Positions 1 to 8,688 are shown, counted from the first letter of the stretch. The stretch: 64,000 bases of DNA from Parvibaculum sp. (GCA_002694985.1 NZNS01000010.1:767392-831391); one strand, 5' to 3'. The notes: generated by a model not told the origin, from the letters alone. Program-made: numbers and translations.

Positions 1-204
1 TGTTTCAGCAAGCGTCAAGGTGCCGCCGCCGGTGTTGCCGCCATTTGCCGCCGCTTCTGCTGCACCAAGCAGGACGAGGCCGAGAACCGCTCCGCGAAGA
101 AGGCTGCGGCCAGCGAGGATGGTGAAGGGCTTGTGAACCAGCGGGAAATCGCCGTTCACGAGATTGGACCGCACAAGCGTGGCGGTTTCGGTGAGGCCGT
201 CCAT
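1..204 (-). CDS. Head decoration protein, lambda D-like (partial, 3' end outside window)
   Basis: The first 68 codons are visible, starting at ATG 204 behind a clear AAGGAG site. The N-terminus (MDGLTETATLVR, then FPLVHKPFTILAGRSLLRGA) matches the pattern of phage head-stabilising proteins of the gpD type, in which an early segment leads into a beta strand and a conserved RGxVLG turn. The gene follows the scaffold gene in the head operon, where decoration and major capsid genes normally sit. These proteins bind the outside of the expanded capsid. The capsid gene itself should be the next gene to the left. Confidence 0.7.
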   Translation of the reverse strand, partial: MDGLTETATLVRSNLVNGDFPLVHKPFTILAGRSLLRGAVLGLVLLGAAEAAANGGNTGGGTLTLAET

Positions 205-284
205 GGCGCTCTCCTTATGTCAGAGGTTTTGGGAAAATACACGGCGAGCCCGCGAGCGAAGCCCGCGGCCAAACCGAAGACTGG

Positions 285-845
285 TCAGTCCTTGAGGCCG
301 CGCGAGGCGCGGTAGCGCGCGCCAGCGGCGGCAACACGTTTGTCATCGGCAGTCGGGCTGTCTGCGCCGATCTTCGGCTCACGGGCAGGCATGACGGATG
401 CAAGACGCCCGGACTTCGGAGTCGTCTTGAGCGTGGTAATGGCCGCCTTCGGGTCCATGCCGGTATTCACGGCGAGCGTGAGCGCCGTTTCAATGCGCCC
501 GGCTGCCGCCTTGTCGCTCAGAATGGTGCCGATGCGGCGGCGCTCGGCGAGACGGCCAGCCTTACGGGCGGCGGCAACACGCTTCTCGACGCCGAGCTTC
601 TTGTTGGAAGCGGCATTGGCGGCCTTTTCCTCTTCCGTGTCTTCGGCGTCAGGCTCGTCTTCATCGTCCTCCGCCACCGTGTCGTCTTCCTTGTCCTCGG
701 CGGCGGGCTTTTCTTCATCATCCTCCGCCACCGTGTCGTCTTCCTTGTCCTCGGCGGCGGGCTCGTCTTCGTCTTTCGCAGGCGTTTCCGCCGTGGGCGC
801 CTTGCCGCCCTTGGCACCTACGAGCTGAGCAAAATTGAACTTCAT
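285..845 (-). CDS. Phage scaffold protein
   Basis: 186 residues from ATG 845, which has AAGGAAC upstream; a longer open frame exists but its extra N-terminus is not protein-like. Residues 20-75 are almost entirely Glu, Asp, Ala and Lys, with two tandem copies of an 18-residue acidic unit. The C-terminal half is basic and helical (KRVAAARKAGRLAERRRI) and resembles the C-terminal extension that other phages carry on the S49 capsid protease. Lying between protease and decoration genes and having this composition, it is most likely the internal scaffold around which the prohead assembles. Confidence 0.6.
   Translation of the reverse strand: MKFNFAQLVGAKGGKAPTAETPAKDEDEPAAEDKEDDTVAEDDEEKPAAEDKEDDTVAEDDEDEPDAEDTEEEKAANAASNKKLGVEKRVAAARKAGRLAERRRIGTILSDKAAAGRIETALTLAVNTGMDPKAAITTLKTTPKSGRLASVMPAREPKIGADSPTADDKRVAAAGARYRASRGLKD
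667..763 (-). repeat. 54-bp tandem repeat inside the scaffold gene
   Basis: Two nearly identical units begin at 667 and 721 with a period of 54 bp, in frame, each coding an 18-residue acidic segment that starts PAAEDKEDDTVAEDDE. A third, diverged acidic segment follows. The in-frame period points to slippage expansion of a disordered acidic linker. Confidence 0.85.
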
Positions 846-879
846 CGGTCGGTTCCTTGAGTTGGCCGCGGGCTTTAGG

Positions 880-1737
880 TCAGGCGGCGTTGACGTGTTC
901 GGCAAAGGCCGAGAAGGCATCGGCGGGCGCCATGATCGCGTCCGCGAGGCCGAGCTTCACGGCTTCGGCGAGCTGCGCCGGGCCGCTATAGGTGCGCGCT
1001 TCTGTCGCCAGCACCTGGTCGAGCGCGGGAGCAATCGGGGCTCCGGCGCGGTTACGCACAACGGTTGCTGCGAAGAGCTGTCTCAGATCCTCAACCTCCG
1101 CACTGATGCGCGCGAGTACATCGTCAGGCAGCGGGCCGTAGGGATTGCCATCGGCCTTGTGCTTGCCGGCTGGAATGACGGTGACTTTCTCCCCGTATTT
1201 TTCGAGCATGCCGGAGAGGTCCCAATGCGTCGTGACGACGCCTATGGAACCGACGCCACCCGTGCGCGGGACGGCAATCGTGTCGGCCGTCGAAGCCACG
1301 GCATAACCGGCGCTGTATGCGCATTCGGTGAGGATCGCGGCTACAGGCTTTCCGGACGCAGCCTTGGCCTCCATTGCGAAATCACAGAAATCGAAACAAG
1401 CGGAGACAGGACCACCATAAGAGTCGATGTCGAGGGCGATGCCCTTCACTTCGGTGTCCTCATGTGCTTCCGTAAGCTGCCACTTGAGGACGTTGTAGCC
1501 CGTGGCCCAGGACGAACCCCACCATCCCATCTTGTCGATCAGACAACCCTGCACGCCGATCACTGCGATCCCATCGCGATAGCCAAACGGCTTGTCCTGC
1601 CCTTCGCGAGCGCCGGTGAAACGCGACATGCCGTGTTTCTCCGGCGCCCGCAGGAATTCAGCGACGCGCTGCAGCTGCAGCGCGTAGCCCTCATGCAAGA
1701 GCGCCGGTCGCGGCGAAGTGGAAACGAGACTATTCAT
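880..1737 (-). CDS. S49-family capsid maturation protease
   Basis: 285 residues. ATG 1737 overlaps the stop of the portal gene (ATGA). The fold is that of signal peptide peptidase A: a core strand with GIALDIDSYGGPVSACFDF, then ECAYSAGYAVAS, in which the serine is the expected nucleophile, and a TGGVGSIGVV segment. In lambdoid phages this enzyme (gpC-like) sits in the prohead and cuts scaffold and portal termini during maturation. Portal, protease and scaffold are in the order usual for this module. Confidence 0.9.
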   Translation of the reverse strand: MNSLVSTSPRPALLHEGYALQLQRVAEFLRAPEKHGMSRFTGAREGQDKPFGYRDGIAVIGVQGCLIDKMGWWGSSWATGYNVLKWQLTEAHEDTEVKGIALDIDSYGGPVSACFDFCDFAMEAKAASGKPVAAILTECAYSAGYAVASTADTIAVPRTGGVGSIGVVTTHWDLSGMLEKYGEKVTVIPAGKHKADGNPYGPLPDDVLARISAEVEDLRQLFAATVVRNRAGAPIAPALDQVLATEARTYSGPAQLAEAVKLGLADAIMAPADAFSAFAEHVNAA

Positions 1738-3326
1738 CCGTCGCTCCTTGCGTCTCTGTCGATACCCCCTACCTCCGCCGAGGCGAGAGGAATGCCGCTG
1801 CCCCACTCGGGAATGGGCAGGTTCATGTCCTTCATGTCCTGCAATTCCTGCGCGCGCTGTTCCATGACCTCTTCGTAGTCGAGGCCCTGCTCGTTGCACT
1901 CGTCCTCGAGCGTCGAGACCATGCTCTCCATGCGGAGCTGCGCGCCCTGGGCTTCCTTGACCGGATCGACCCAGCCGCGCGGCGGGCCGATCCAGCGGCA
2001 GCCGAGATAAGCGTAGGGTGCCTCGTGAAAGCCCGGAGCGCCAGGCGGTGACTCGAGAAGCCCCTTGTCGAAGCATTCTTCCATCCACGCCATGTAATGC
2101 GGCATGACCGCGCCGGCCGCGAAGCGCTGACGGCGCGCGGCAATGAAACGCCAGACCTCGACCAGCGCCGCGCGGGCTGAGGAGTAGTTCGTCTTCGACC
2201 AGTCCATCGCGAGCTGCTCGTAGGAGAGTCCCATGGCACCGGCGATATTGCGGATGCAGGCCGCTTCGAAGGCCGCGAAGGCGACGGCTGGACGCGTCGC
2301 CTGCGGCATCGAGAACTTCTCGCCGGGCGCGAGCATGTTGATGCGGACGCCATCGACCTTGAGACCCGTGCGCTTCGCGGTTTCCTCGCGCAGATCCTGA
2401 TACTGTGTGACGGCATCCATCGAATTGACGATGTCTTCGCCGCTGAACGGGCTTTCGAGAAAGGCCGCAAAGATCGCATTCAGGATCGCAGCCTGCAGCT
2501 CCGCGGTGTCGTAGCGATTGAGCATCTTGAATTTCGCGAGCACGGGCGCCAGCGGCGAGACGGGCCGCGTTTCACCGGCCCGTGAAGGCTCGAAGTGATG
2601 AATGACGATCGGGCGGCCCCATTCCGTCTCGCGCTCCACCGGCTCCCACACCGCGCGCTGCGCGCCGCGATAGGTCTCGCCGGGATGAGCGGACCGGATG
2701 TGATAGGCAATAGCCGCGCCGTCTGTGTCGAGTTCGACGCCGCCACGCAGAAACTCCGTATCGCTTCGGTAGTTCGGATTCGAGAGGCGGTCGGGATCGA
2801 TGACGTGTTCGCAAGTGGCGAACATGCCGCCCCGATCGCGCCAGCGCATGACGGACAGCGACTCGGCATCGATGCAGCAATGCCGGAACTTGAGGGCGAT
2901 GAGCCCGGCGAAGTCCAGCTTGCGCTCATAGTCGATGTAGCGGCGCGGATCATTCGCATGCATCGCCCAGAGCGATTGCGTCCGGTCGCGAAACTCCTTT
3001 GCCCATTCGCGGGTCTGACCAAGAAAGAACCAGTCCGGCTTCGACGACAGACGCCAACCGCCGCCGATGGCCGCGTCGACCAGTTTCTGCACGCCCGAGG
3101 ATGCCCAGCCGTCATTGCGGACGAGATCGTGAACGCGAGACGATATACGCTCGCGCTCATAGCTATTCGCGCTGTCCGCGCTTTCAAGACGGGGCTGCCA
3201 GGCGGCCACGGAAGGGTCCGTTGCCGAGGATGCGAGATAGGCACTGAGTGGCGCGTTTCCAGCGGACGCAGAGGCGCGCATCGGCTGCCCGTATTTGTCG
3301 ATAATGGAGGACGCACCGCGCGGCAT
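1734..3326 (-). CDS. Phage portal protein, lambda family
   Basis: 530 residues from ATG 3326, which overlaps the gpW stop codon. The family pattern is visible: an N-terminal arm, RERISSRVHDLVRNDGWASS, a central region with the FRHCCIDAESLSVMRW strand, and a C-terminal portion that includes SYEQLAMDWSKTNYSSARAA, a hallmark of lambda-type portals. The portal forms the dodecameric ring at one vertex, through which DNA is packaged and to which the tail joins. An open frame extends further upstream but runs through gpW in another frame, so the later start was taken. Confidence 0.95.
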   Translation of the reverse strand: MPRGASSIIDKYGQPMRASASAGNAPLSAYLASSATDPSVAAWQPRLESADSANSYERERISSRVHDLVRNDGWASSGVQKLVDAAIGGGWRLSSKPDWFFLGQTREWAKEFRDRTQSLWAMHANDPRRYIDYERKLDFAGLIALKFRHCCIDAESLSVMRWRDRGGMFATCEHVIDPDRLSNPNYRSDTEFLRGGVELDTDGAAIAYHIRSAHPGETYRGAQRAVWEPVERETEWGRPIVIHHFEPSRAGETRPVSPLAPVLAKFKMLNRYDTAELQAAILNAIFAAFLESPFSGEDIVNSMDAVTQYQDLREETAKRTGLKVDGVRINMLAPGEKFSMPQATRPAVAFAAFEAACIRNIAGAMGLSYEQLAMDWSKTNYSSARAALVEVWRFIAARRQRFAAGAVMPHYMAWMEECFDKGLLESPPGAPGFHEAPYAYLGCRWIGPPRGWVDPVKEAQGAQLRMESMVSTLEDECNEQGLDYEEVMEQRAQELQDMKDMNLPIPEWGSGIPLASAEVGGIDRDARSDG

Positions 3327-3532
3327 CAGTAGAACACCGGAATGCTGCGCGGACGGCGAGAAGGTGTCACTGCCGCCTCCAGCTCCGCGATGTAGCTGTC
3401 GAGACGCGTCACATCGGCGGCGGCATATTTCACGCTTTCGCCGTCGGCCGTGCGGATCTCGGCCTCCAGGTCGCCTTTGAGCAGGCGGTGCCGAGCCTCG
3501 ATCGCCTCGGCCAGCATCTCGGCTTTGGTCAT
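3326..3532 (-). CDS. Head-to-tail joining protein, gpW-like
   Basis: 68 residues, the same length as lambda gpW, starting at ATG 3532 behind AGGAGGAA. It opens with two helical segments (MTKAEMLAEAIEARHRLL) and contains the short beta hairpin EIRTADGESVKY typical of gpW. gpW acts after DNA packaging, closing the portal and forming the site for tail attachment. Its position between large terminase and portal is the same as in lambda. Confidence 0.85.
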   Translation of the reverse strand: MTKAEMLAEAIEARHRLLKGDLEAEIRTADGESVKYAAADVTRLDSYIAELEAAVTPSRRPRSIPVFY

Positions 3533-3569
3533 GTGTTCCTCCTGCCGGCGCACGCCGTGCGCCGCTCAC

Positions 3570-5636
3570 TCATGAATTCAGATTGCGCGCCATGCGCTCC
3601 ATCATGTCGAGATACTTCGCGCGGGCTTCTTTCGCCTGCGTGTCTTCGGCCGGGTTCGGCGCCCATAACCGGCCAAGGTCGCGCTGGAGCTGCTCGGGCT
3701 CGCTCATCCGTTCTTCGGCGAGGCGCTTCCACTTTTCCTGGCCGTAGTGATCGAGACGAAGGTGATAGGCCATCGCCCGGTTGATGACCCACATATCGAG
3801 CTGCTCGTTGGGCTGATCCTTGGGTTTCACCCAGACCCGCTTCGAACGTCCGTCCCGCATCTCCTTCAGGGTGAGCGATTCCGCTGTGAGCTGCCGGAAG
3901 AATGCCTCGTCGCAGGCGTCCGGGAAATGACCTGCGCCGAGGGGCAGCATGCCGGTGTCGTCCGGTCCGCCAATCGTCTTGCGCAGCGACCCGTAAAGCT
4001 CACTCTTCGCCTGGAAGGTGCCGACCGGCCAGAGCATGGCGCCGTTCTTCGCCGACTTGCCGCTCACCGTCACATCGACGCGCTTCGGCGTGCCGAGAAT
4101 CGGCACATTCCATCCGTCGCGGCCGTCCGTCGCAAGCACCTGCGGGCGCGAGCGCGCATAGTTGTAGACGCGTTGCGACTTGTATCCGCTATCGACGCCG
4201 CAGGCTTCAATGCCCCAGGCCCGCCCGAATGTGTCCTCATATTTGCGGGCACGGATGCTGTCCAGCGCGCGCCACGGTCCATCCGTATCGGGGTCGCCCT
4301 CGATGATGCCGAAGTCGACCAGCCAGTAGCTGAGCGCCACGCCCCAGGCATAGACCGACCATTCGAGGCGGTTGACCTGCACGTCCGCGCCCATCGTGAG
4401 AACGAGGCCGCCCAGCGGGATCGTCTGCAGGCGGTAGGGCAGAACAGCCCCGAGCAGCTTCGAATGATCTGGCGCTTCACCACGATCGACATGCGCTTCG
4501 CCAAGCTCCTGCTGTGAGAAGTCCTTTTCCTTTAGGGGCTTTCCACGCGACGCGAGATATTTTGAGTAGATCGTTTCCCAGTCGACGAAGGGCGAATAGG
4601 CCTGCCAGATATGAAAGCCCGGCTGCCGCCCATTGGATGACCTCCCGCGCCAAGCCGCGATCTCGTCTGCGCCCAAGGTCTCTGGTGGGGCCGGGTTATT
4701 GCCGTCGTCGTCCTTATAGGTTTTGAGCCAGACACCTTTCGCGACCATATCGCGCTTGTTGTTGTGCTCGATGACGCAACCGTTCGCAGAGGCACACTGG
4801 AAGAAACAGCCCTTCGCGAGACCGTCTTTTCCGGCCTTGAGATTCTCAAATTTAAGAACCTGAAATATGCCGCATTCAGGACAAGGCACGTAGTAGCGGC
4901 GCTGATCGGACGCGACGTAGTAGTCGGTGATGCGGCATTCGCCGTCCATGCCAGGAGTCGAGGTCCAGAGACGCTTCACGCCTCGCCGCGTCCAGGCAGT
5001 GGTGCGACCAATGGCCTGATCCATGGGATCGCCACGGCCATCCGTGTCTCGTGGCCATTCCGAGATCTCGTCGCCCCAGAGACGGCGGACGGAGATCATC
5101 TGGAGGCCCTTGGAGGAGTTCGCCCCCGTGATCTGCGCAAAGCCGCCTCTAAACCGCTTAAAGGCGGAGGTTGAGCCGTCCTCCGTCCGGCTCTTCTGTT
5201 CGGCCACCTTGTGTCGCAGGGCTGGCGACGCATCGATTGCCGGCTGAAGCTTCGTCTTGACGAACTTCTTTCCCTCGTCAAGCGAGGGCAAAACGATCAG
5301 CATCGGTGCCGGATCTTCATCCGCCGTGTAGCCGAAGAAGTTTTCGCCGATAGCAGTCTTTGCGGTCTGCCGCGCCCATTTCAGCGTTACGTCTCGCGCC
5401 GGATCACTCGGCGATAGACACTCCATCGGCTCGATCCCATAGGGCACGAGCTGGTTGCGCCACTTGCCCGGTTCGGGCGAACCGCTTTCAGGAGCGACAT
5501 GGCGCTTTTCTTCGGCCCACTCCGCAACAGTGCGGTCAGGCGGCGGCCGCAGAGATTCGGCGAAGACACGAGCAACAACCACATGACCGGAGGCAAGCCC
5601 CGGAAAGCGTCTATGCAGCGCCTCCGCGTTGAGCAT
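3570..5636 (-). CDS. Terminase large subunit, GpA family
   Basis: 688 residues. The ATPase half has a Walker-A-like segment (KWARQTAKTAIGENF, about residues 86-100) and an acidic Walker-B-like segment (RRLWGDEISEWPRD). A zinc-ribbon-like part follows (CPECGIFQVLKFEN, then further Cys residues), as in lambda gpA. The C-terminal half contains the nuclease domain region (MGADVQVNRLEWSVYAWG). The enzyme cuts concatemeric phage DNA at cos and drives it into the prohead. The gene start overlaps the small terminase gene by 26 bp. Confidence 0.95.
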   Translation of the reverse strand: MLNAEALHRRFPGLASGHVVVARVFAESLRPPPDRTVAEWAEEKRHVAPESGSPEPGKWRNQLVPYGIEPMECLSPSDPARDVTLKWARQTAKTAIGENFFGYTADEDPAPMLIVLPSLDEGKKFVKTKLQPAIDASPALRHKVAEQKSRTEDGSTSAFKRFRGGFAQITGANSSKGLQMISVRRLWGDEISEWPRDTDGRGDPMDQAIGRTTAWTRRGVKRLWTSTPGMDGECRITDYYVASDQRRYYVPCPECGIFQVLKFENLKAGKDGLAKGCFFQCASANGCVIEHNNKRDMVAKGVWLKTYKDDDGNNPAPPETLGADEIAAWRGRSSNGRQPGFHIWQAYSPFVDWETIYSKYLASRGKPLKEKDFSQQELGEAHVDRGEAPDHSKLLGAVLPYRLQTIPLGGLVLTMGADVQVNRLEWSVYAWGVALSYWLVDFGIIEGDPDTDGPWRALDSIRARKYEDTFGRAWGIEACGVDSGYKSQRVYNYARSRPQVLATDGRDGWNVPILGTPKRVDVTVSGKSAKNGAMLWPVGTFQAKSELYGSLRKTIGGPDDTGMLPLGAGHFPDACDEAFFRQLTAESLTLKEMRDGRSKRVWVKPKDQPNEQLDMWVINRAMAYHLRLDHYGQEKWKRLAEERMSEPEQLQRDLGRLWAPNPAEDTQAKEARAKYLDMMERMARNLNS

Positions 5637-6258
5637 CGTTCTCGAAATCCTCCGAGAGTTTGGTCAGCACCTTCCGGTGCGCTTCGCGAAGAATGCTCGT
5701 GACTTCGGCAGGATCGGCAGTTGAGGCAATCTTCTCGCAGAGGTCGAGGTCCGGCGACATGAGGGCATCGCGCAGTTTGACGAGCGCGTTGCCGATGGCT
5801 TCCTCGACTTCCGCCGCCGGTGTGAGCTGCCCGGTCTCAGCGGCTTCCTCGCGTTCGAGCCTGTTAAGTTTGATCCGCTCCGCTCGTGCACGGATTTTCG
5901 CGACCGTCTCGTCCTGGAGCCCGCCGTCATCCGGCTCGTCTTCGGTTTCGATTTCGCGGGGTCGAGGCTCGGGGCGCAGCAACGGTGCCGGCGCGGGCTC
6001 GTCAAATACGCGACCGGCATGGTTGCCAGATTTCATCATGTTGATGTTTTCGCCGCGATGCTGCGCCAGTTCATCGAGATCGACGGCGATCTTTCCATCG
6101 ATCCGCGAATGGTTCAGCTCCGGGTAGGTTTTCAGATAGCGCGAGAGCGTCGAGCGATTGATGCCGAGCCGCTTCGCGGCCTCGCCACCGCTGACGATGT
6201 TGCGCGGTGCAACGTGTTTGTTGCCCTGCCCTGTTGCATCGCGTTGCGGGTGTTGCAT
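5611..6258 (-). CDS. Terminase small subunit (Nu1-like, HTH)
   Basis: 215 residues from ATG 6258; a TTG one codon upstream is also possible, and the ribosome site is weak. Residues about 20-65 form a winged-helix-like DNA-binding part (SGGEAAKRLGINRSTLSRYL), followed by a charged linker and a helical region that would contact the large subunit. Small subunits of this kind recognise the packaging site. A cluster of TGTTGCA sequences lies at and upstream of its start, which fits self-adjacent cosB sites as in lambda. Confidence 0.8.
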   Translation of the reverse strand: MQHPQRDATGQGNKHVAPRNIVSGGEAAKRLGINRSTLSRYLKTYPELNHSRIDGKIAVDLDELAQHRGENINMMKSGNHAGRVFDEPAPAPLLRPEPRPREIETEDEPDDGGLQDETVAKIRARAERIKLNRLEREEAAETGQLTPAAEVEEAIGNALVKLRDALMSPDLDLCEKIASTADPAEVTSILREAHRKVLTKLSEDFENDAQRGGAA

Positions 6259-6382
6259 CAAAATCCGAGGCCCCCACTAGCGAAACCGCACGCCCTTGCC
6301 GCCCGTATACGCCTTTCGCCGGGGAAGGACCCGCGAACCTGTTGCAGGCGGCGGCTTCGCGGGCACGCCGTCATGCAACAGG
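6199..6382. other. Candidate packaging site (cosB-like repeat cluster)
   Basis: TGTTGCA occurs at 6232, 6251 and 6340, with an inverted copy (TGCAACA) at 6374-6380. The 6338 and 6374 copies form 9-bp arms CCTGTTGCA/TGCAACAGG. A further inverted pair, GTTGC/GCAAC, lies near 6200-6214. In lambda, Nu1 binds repeated R sites beside its own gene; this cluster has the same position relative to the small terminase gene. The cohesive-end cut site itself was not identified. Confidence 0.45.
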
Positions 6383-6427
6383 CCACTCGCGGTCACATGG
6401 CGGCCTCCGTCTGACGGGTTGCCGGAA

Positions 6428-6459
6428 ACGAAAACGCCCCGCCGGTTTCCCGTGGGGCG
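6428..6459 (-). terminator. Rho-independent terminator
   Basis: Read leftward, CGCCCC (6459-6454) pairs with GGGGCG (6440-6435) and is followed by TTTTCGTTT. It lies just past the stop of the 6504-7286 gene and separates the early operon from the terminase genes. Confidence 0.6.
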
Positions 6460-6503
6460 CTCGTCTTGCAGTGTGGTGATTTAGGAGTCGAAGTGGCGGC
6501 AAG

Positions 6504-7286
6504 TCAAGCGACCTTCTCAAACGCCCGTATTTCGCTGGTCTTTTCGCCTGCGCGCATCCCCGCGATCAGCGCGTATCTATCGAGCGCGATTCGCAGCAGC
6601 ACCGCACCGACGCCCATGTTGCGCGGAATGCCGCAATAATCCTCCGCGTCGGCCAGGCACCAGTTATCAACAACGATCGCCATCGTGAAACCGATTGCGC
6701 AGTAGAACACCTGCCGCTTCGTCTTCGTCTCGCGATAGATCGGATCGCTCACAAGGTCGGCCAGCCATGGCCGGTACTCCTCGAGCCACCACTTTCCCTC
6801 GCGCTCGTTCATGCGCTGCATCGGATCGCGGAAGGCAGCGCCCCCTTGCACGCGCGTGCCGATCACCGCCGCGCCCGGCGTGAGCCCGCGCCCCAGCGCC
6901 TCACGCACAGAGGCGATGCGATCCGCCGCTGCCACATGCACTTGGTCCAGTGTGCCGCGCCGGAATAGCGCCTGCACTTGATCAGTCTTCAGCTTCGCGC
7001 GGGTTTGCGGCGTGCCGCGATCAACTGCCTCGCCAACCTTGGCCGCGTTCTTGCCACGCCGCTTGACCGGCTTTCGCGACACGAAGCCCGGAAAGGCCGG
7101 CGCTGTTTGAGCGAGCCTTTCCTGCGATATCTTCACGAAACCCATCCGCGCCGCCGATGCTATCCGCTTGTCGCGCTCCCCGCGTTCGGACGCCGAGAGC
7201 AGATCGAGCCATGCGGGCAATGGATAGGCACTCGGCGCTTCCACGCCTGTCCAGTCGATGATTTCCGTTTTCATGTCAGCCGTCAT
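6504..7286 (-). CDS. Phage protein of unknown function, end of early operon
   Basis: 260 residues. ATG 7286 overlaps the replication gene's stop. The N-terminal third is basic (SRKPVKRRGKNAAKV). The C-terminal part (about residues 215-250) looks like a helix-turn-helix (WCLADAEDYCGIPRNMGVGA followed by a long helix). A central segment (AADRIASVREALGRGL) is faintly like DUF6456-type proteins. It is the last early gene before a terminator and the late genes, the position held in lambda by antiterminator Q, so a late-gene regulator is possible. That is inference from position only. Confidence 0.55.
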   Translation of the reverse strand: MTADMKTEIIDWTGVEAPSAYPLPAWLDLLSASERGERDKRIASAARMGFVKISQERLAQTAPAFPGFVSRKPVKRRGKNAAKVGEAVDRGTPQTRAKLKTDQVQALFRRGTLDQVHVAAADRIASVREALGRGLTPGAAVIGTRVQGGAAFRDPMQRMNEREGKWWLEEYRPWLADLVSDPIYRETKTKRQVFYCAIGFTMAIVVDNWCLADAEDYCGIPRNMGVGAVLLRIALDRYALIAGMRAGEKTSEIRAFEKVA

Positions 7287-8116
7287 CTGCCTTGCCTCCC
7301 TGCCCGCTTTGTTTTCGCTGGACGCACGCCGTGCGCCACGACCTCGATCCTCCTGCCGAGCAATTCTTCGAGCCTGTCCCCGAAATGCTGGCGGATGTAA
7401 TTCGCAGAGAATGCCGATGGCGCCCGGATCAGGGCCGCCCCGTCGCGCGCTTCCGGTAGTTCAACGCGAACTTGTTTGAACCACGAGCTGTAGGTCGCCT
7501 TGCCGAGTTCGGCTTTCAGCCGGGCGAGTGCAGTGCGGGCGGGGTCGAAGGCAACAGGCGGCGATGTATCGCTGTACGCGCGCGCGTCTTCAGGAATCTC
7601 TGACTCGTTAAGTTGACTCGTTATTGATGTATCCGCAGGCGATACATGCCCTGTGCTCCCTGCGGATTCATGCCCTGTATCGCTGGAAGCACAGGGGTAT
7701 GTATCGCTGTGAGCACAGGGGTATGTATCGCTGTGAGCACAGGGGTATGTATCGCTGTGAGCACATGCCCCATGTGCCTCCGCCGATACAGGGGGGTGCG
7801 TTTCGCAGCCCTCTGAAGGCACCGGATTCACCGGCGGATCGAGGACAACCCGGTAGAGATTTGCCGCCTTCCCACCGTCTTTCCGGCGCTGCGGATGCAC
7901 CTCGAGATAGCCCAGTTCAGCCAGCTTCGCGACCGCGCGGTTAACGGCCGGGCGTCCGATTCCAAGCACCTTGCCGATCTCGCCCTGGCGCGGAAAACAC
8001 CAGCCCTCATTGTCTGTATACGTCCCGATTTGCCCGAGAACACGCAGACATGTCTCGTTAAGATTGGGGTCGGCCACCGCCGCCGCCGGAATGATACTCA
8101 GCCGCCTCTTGCTCAC
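7283..8116 (-). CDS. Phage replication initiator: winged helix plus DnaA domain I
   Basis: 277 residues from GTG 8116. Residues about 15-90 form a winged helix of the phage O/Rep type (GQIGTYTDNEGWCFPRQGEI, then GRPAVNRAVAKLAELGYLEV). Residues about 115-145 are a linker with three copies of CAHSDTYP. Residues about 190-262 match DnaA domain I (AELGKATYSSWFKQVRVEL ... FSANYIRQHFGDRLEELLG), the part of DnaA that contacts DnaB helicase. The simplest model is that the winged helix binds the iterons in its own gene and the DnaA-like domain loads the host helicase. No ATPase domain is present. Confidence 0.8.
   Translation of the reverse strand: MSKRRLSIIPAAAVADPNLNETCLRVLGQIGTYTDNEGWCFPRQGEIGKVLGIGRPAVNRAVAKLAELGYLEVHPQRRKDGGKAANLYRVVLDPPVNPVPSEGCETHPPVSAEAHGACAHSDTYPCAHSDTYPCAHSDTYPCASSDTGHESAGSTGHVSPADTSITSQLNESEIPEDARAYSDTSPPVAFDPARTALARLKAELGKATYSSWFKQVRVELPEARDGAALIRAPSAFSANYIRQHFGDRLEELLGRRIEVVAHGVRPAKTKRAGRQGR
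7566..7772. repeat. Iterons / candidate prophage replication origin
   Basis: Four 24-bp direct repeats begin at 7677, 7701, 7725 and 7749, each starting GTATCGCTG and containing GAGCACAGGGGTAT or a close variant. The core GTATCGCTGT recurs at 7566, and an inverted copy lies at about 7637-7658. Between these, 7590-7635 is AT-richer than its surroundings and has two GACTCGTTA repeats. The arrangement of initiator gene, internal iterons and AT-rich stretch is that of the lambda origin inside gene O. Function is inferred. Confidence 0.65.
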
Positions 8117-8223
8117 TTACAGCCCCTTGCATTGCGCGCCGCGTGGCGCGTTCGTCTTTGCCTATCGTCCGCTCGACAGGCCCTCTAGCCCGAAGTCCTT
8201 CCGCTCAAGGGCGACCCATCGCG

Positions 8224-8688
8224 TCACAGCGCAATGCGCGCCACAGGCGGCCAGCCGCCGTCCTTACTCCCGCATGAGACGCAGAGCCGGTTGCCCGCGC
8301 CCTTGCTCAGAAAGTCTTCACCGCAGCACATGCACTTTCGCTTGCGTTTTGCAGAATCAGTCAACGGTGCTTCCATCGCCACGCGCCTCTTGCTCGGCGG
8401 CAGCTTCTCAAACGCCTTGTCCCATCGCGCTGTGGTTGCGCCCGTCGCGACAATCCGATAGCAGCGGCGCGAGAAGTGCTCCGGATCGATCCTCTTCTCG
8501 ATCCGCTTTTCCTTTACAAGCTTGCCGACCGCATAGGCGATACGGCCATTGTCCGCACCGACCTCCTTGATCATGTCCCTGTGCGTCGGCGCGGTCGCGT
8601 TCTTCTCCGCCGCGGCGGAAATCAGCCCGTACACCCGCTCCAGCGTGAGATCGGCCGAGTCGTTCCTGCTGCGTTTTCCGCCCCTCAC
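8224..8688 (-). CDS. Winged-helix / zinc-ribbon phage protein
   Basis: 154 residues from GTG 8688 behind GGGAG; the start overlaps the stop of its upstream neighbour (GTGA). Residues about 15-80 have a winged-helix pattern (THRDMIKEVGADNGRIAYAVGKL, here in part, then a basic wing KEKRIEKRI). The C-terminus has two CxxC pairs (CMCC and CVSC), consistent with one zinc ion. It sits directly upstream of the replication initiator in the early operon and may regulate it or assist replication. Confidence 0.55.
   Translation of the reverse strand: MRGGKRSRNDSADLTLERVYGLISAAAEKNATAPTHRDMIKEVGADNGRIAYAVGKLVKEKRIEKRIDPEHFSRRCYRIVATGATTARWDKAFEKLPPSKRRVAMEAPLTDSAKRKRKCMCCGEDFLSKGAGNRLCVSCGSKDGGWPPVARIAL

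Noticed and set aside
518-817. A 99-codon Arg-rich frame overlapping the scaffold gene, as a nested gene
   Set aside because: Its composition follows from reading the acidic repeat one base out of frame; no start signal supports it.
7677-7772. 24-bp repeats as a CRISPR array
   Set aside because: The units are contiguous with no spacers and are translated in frame as a linker; iterons explain them better.
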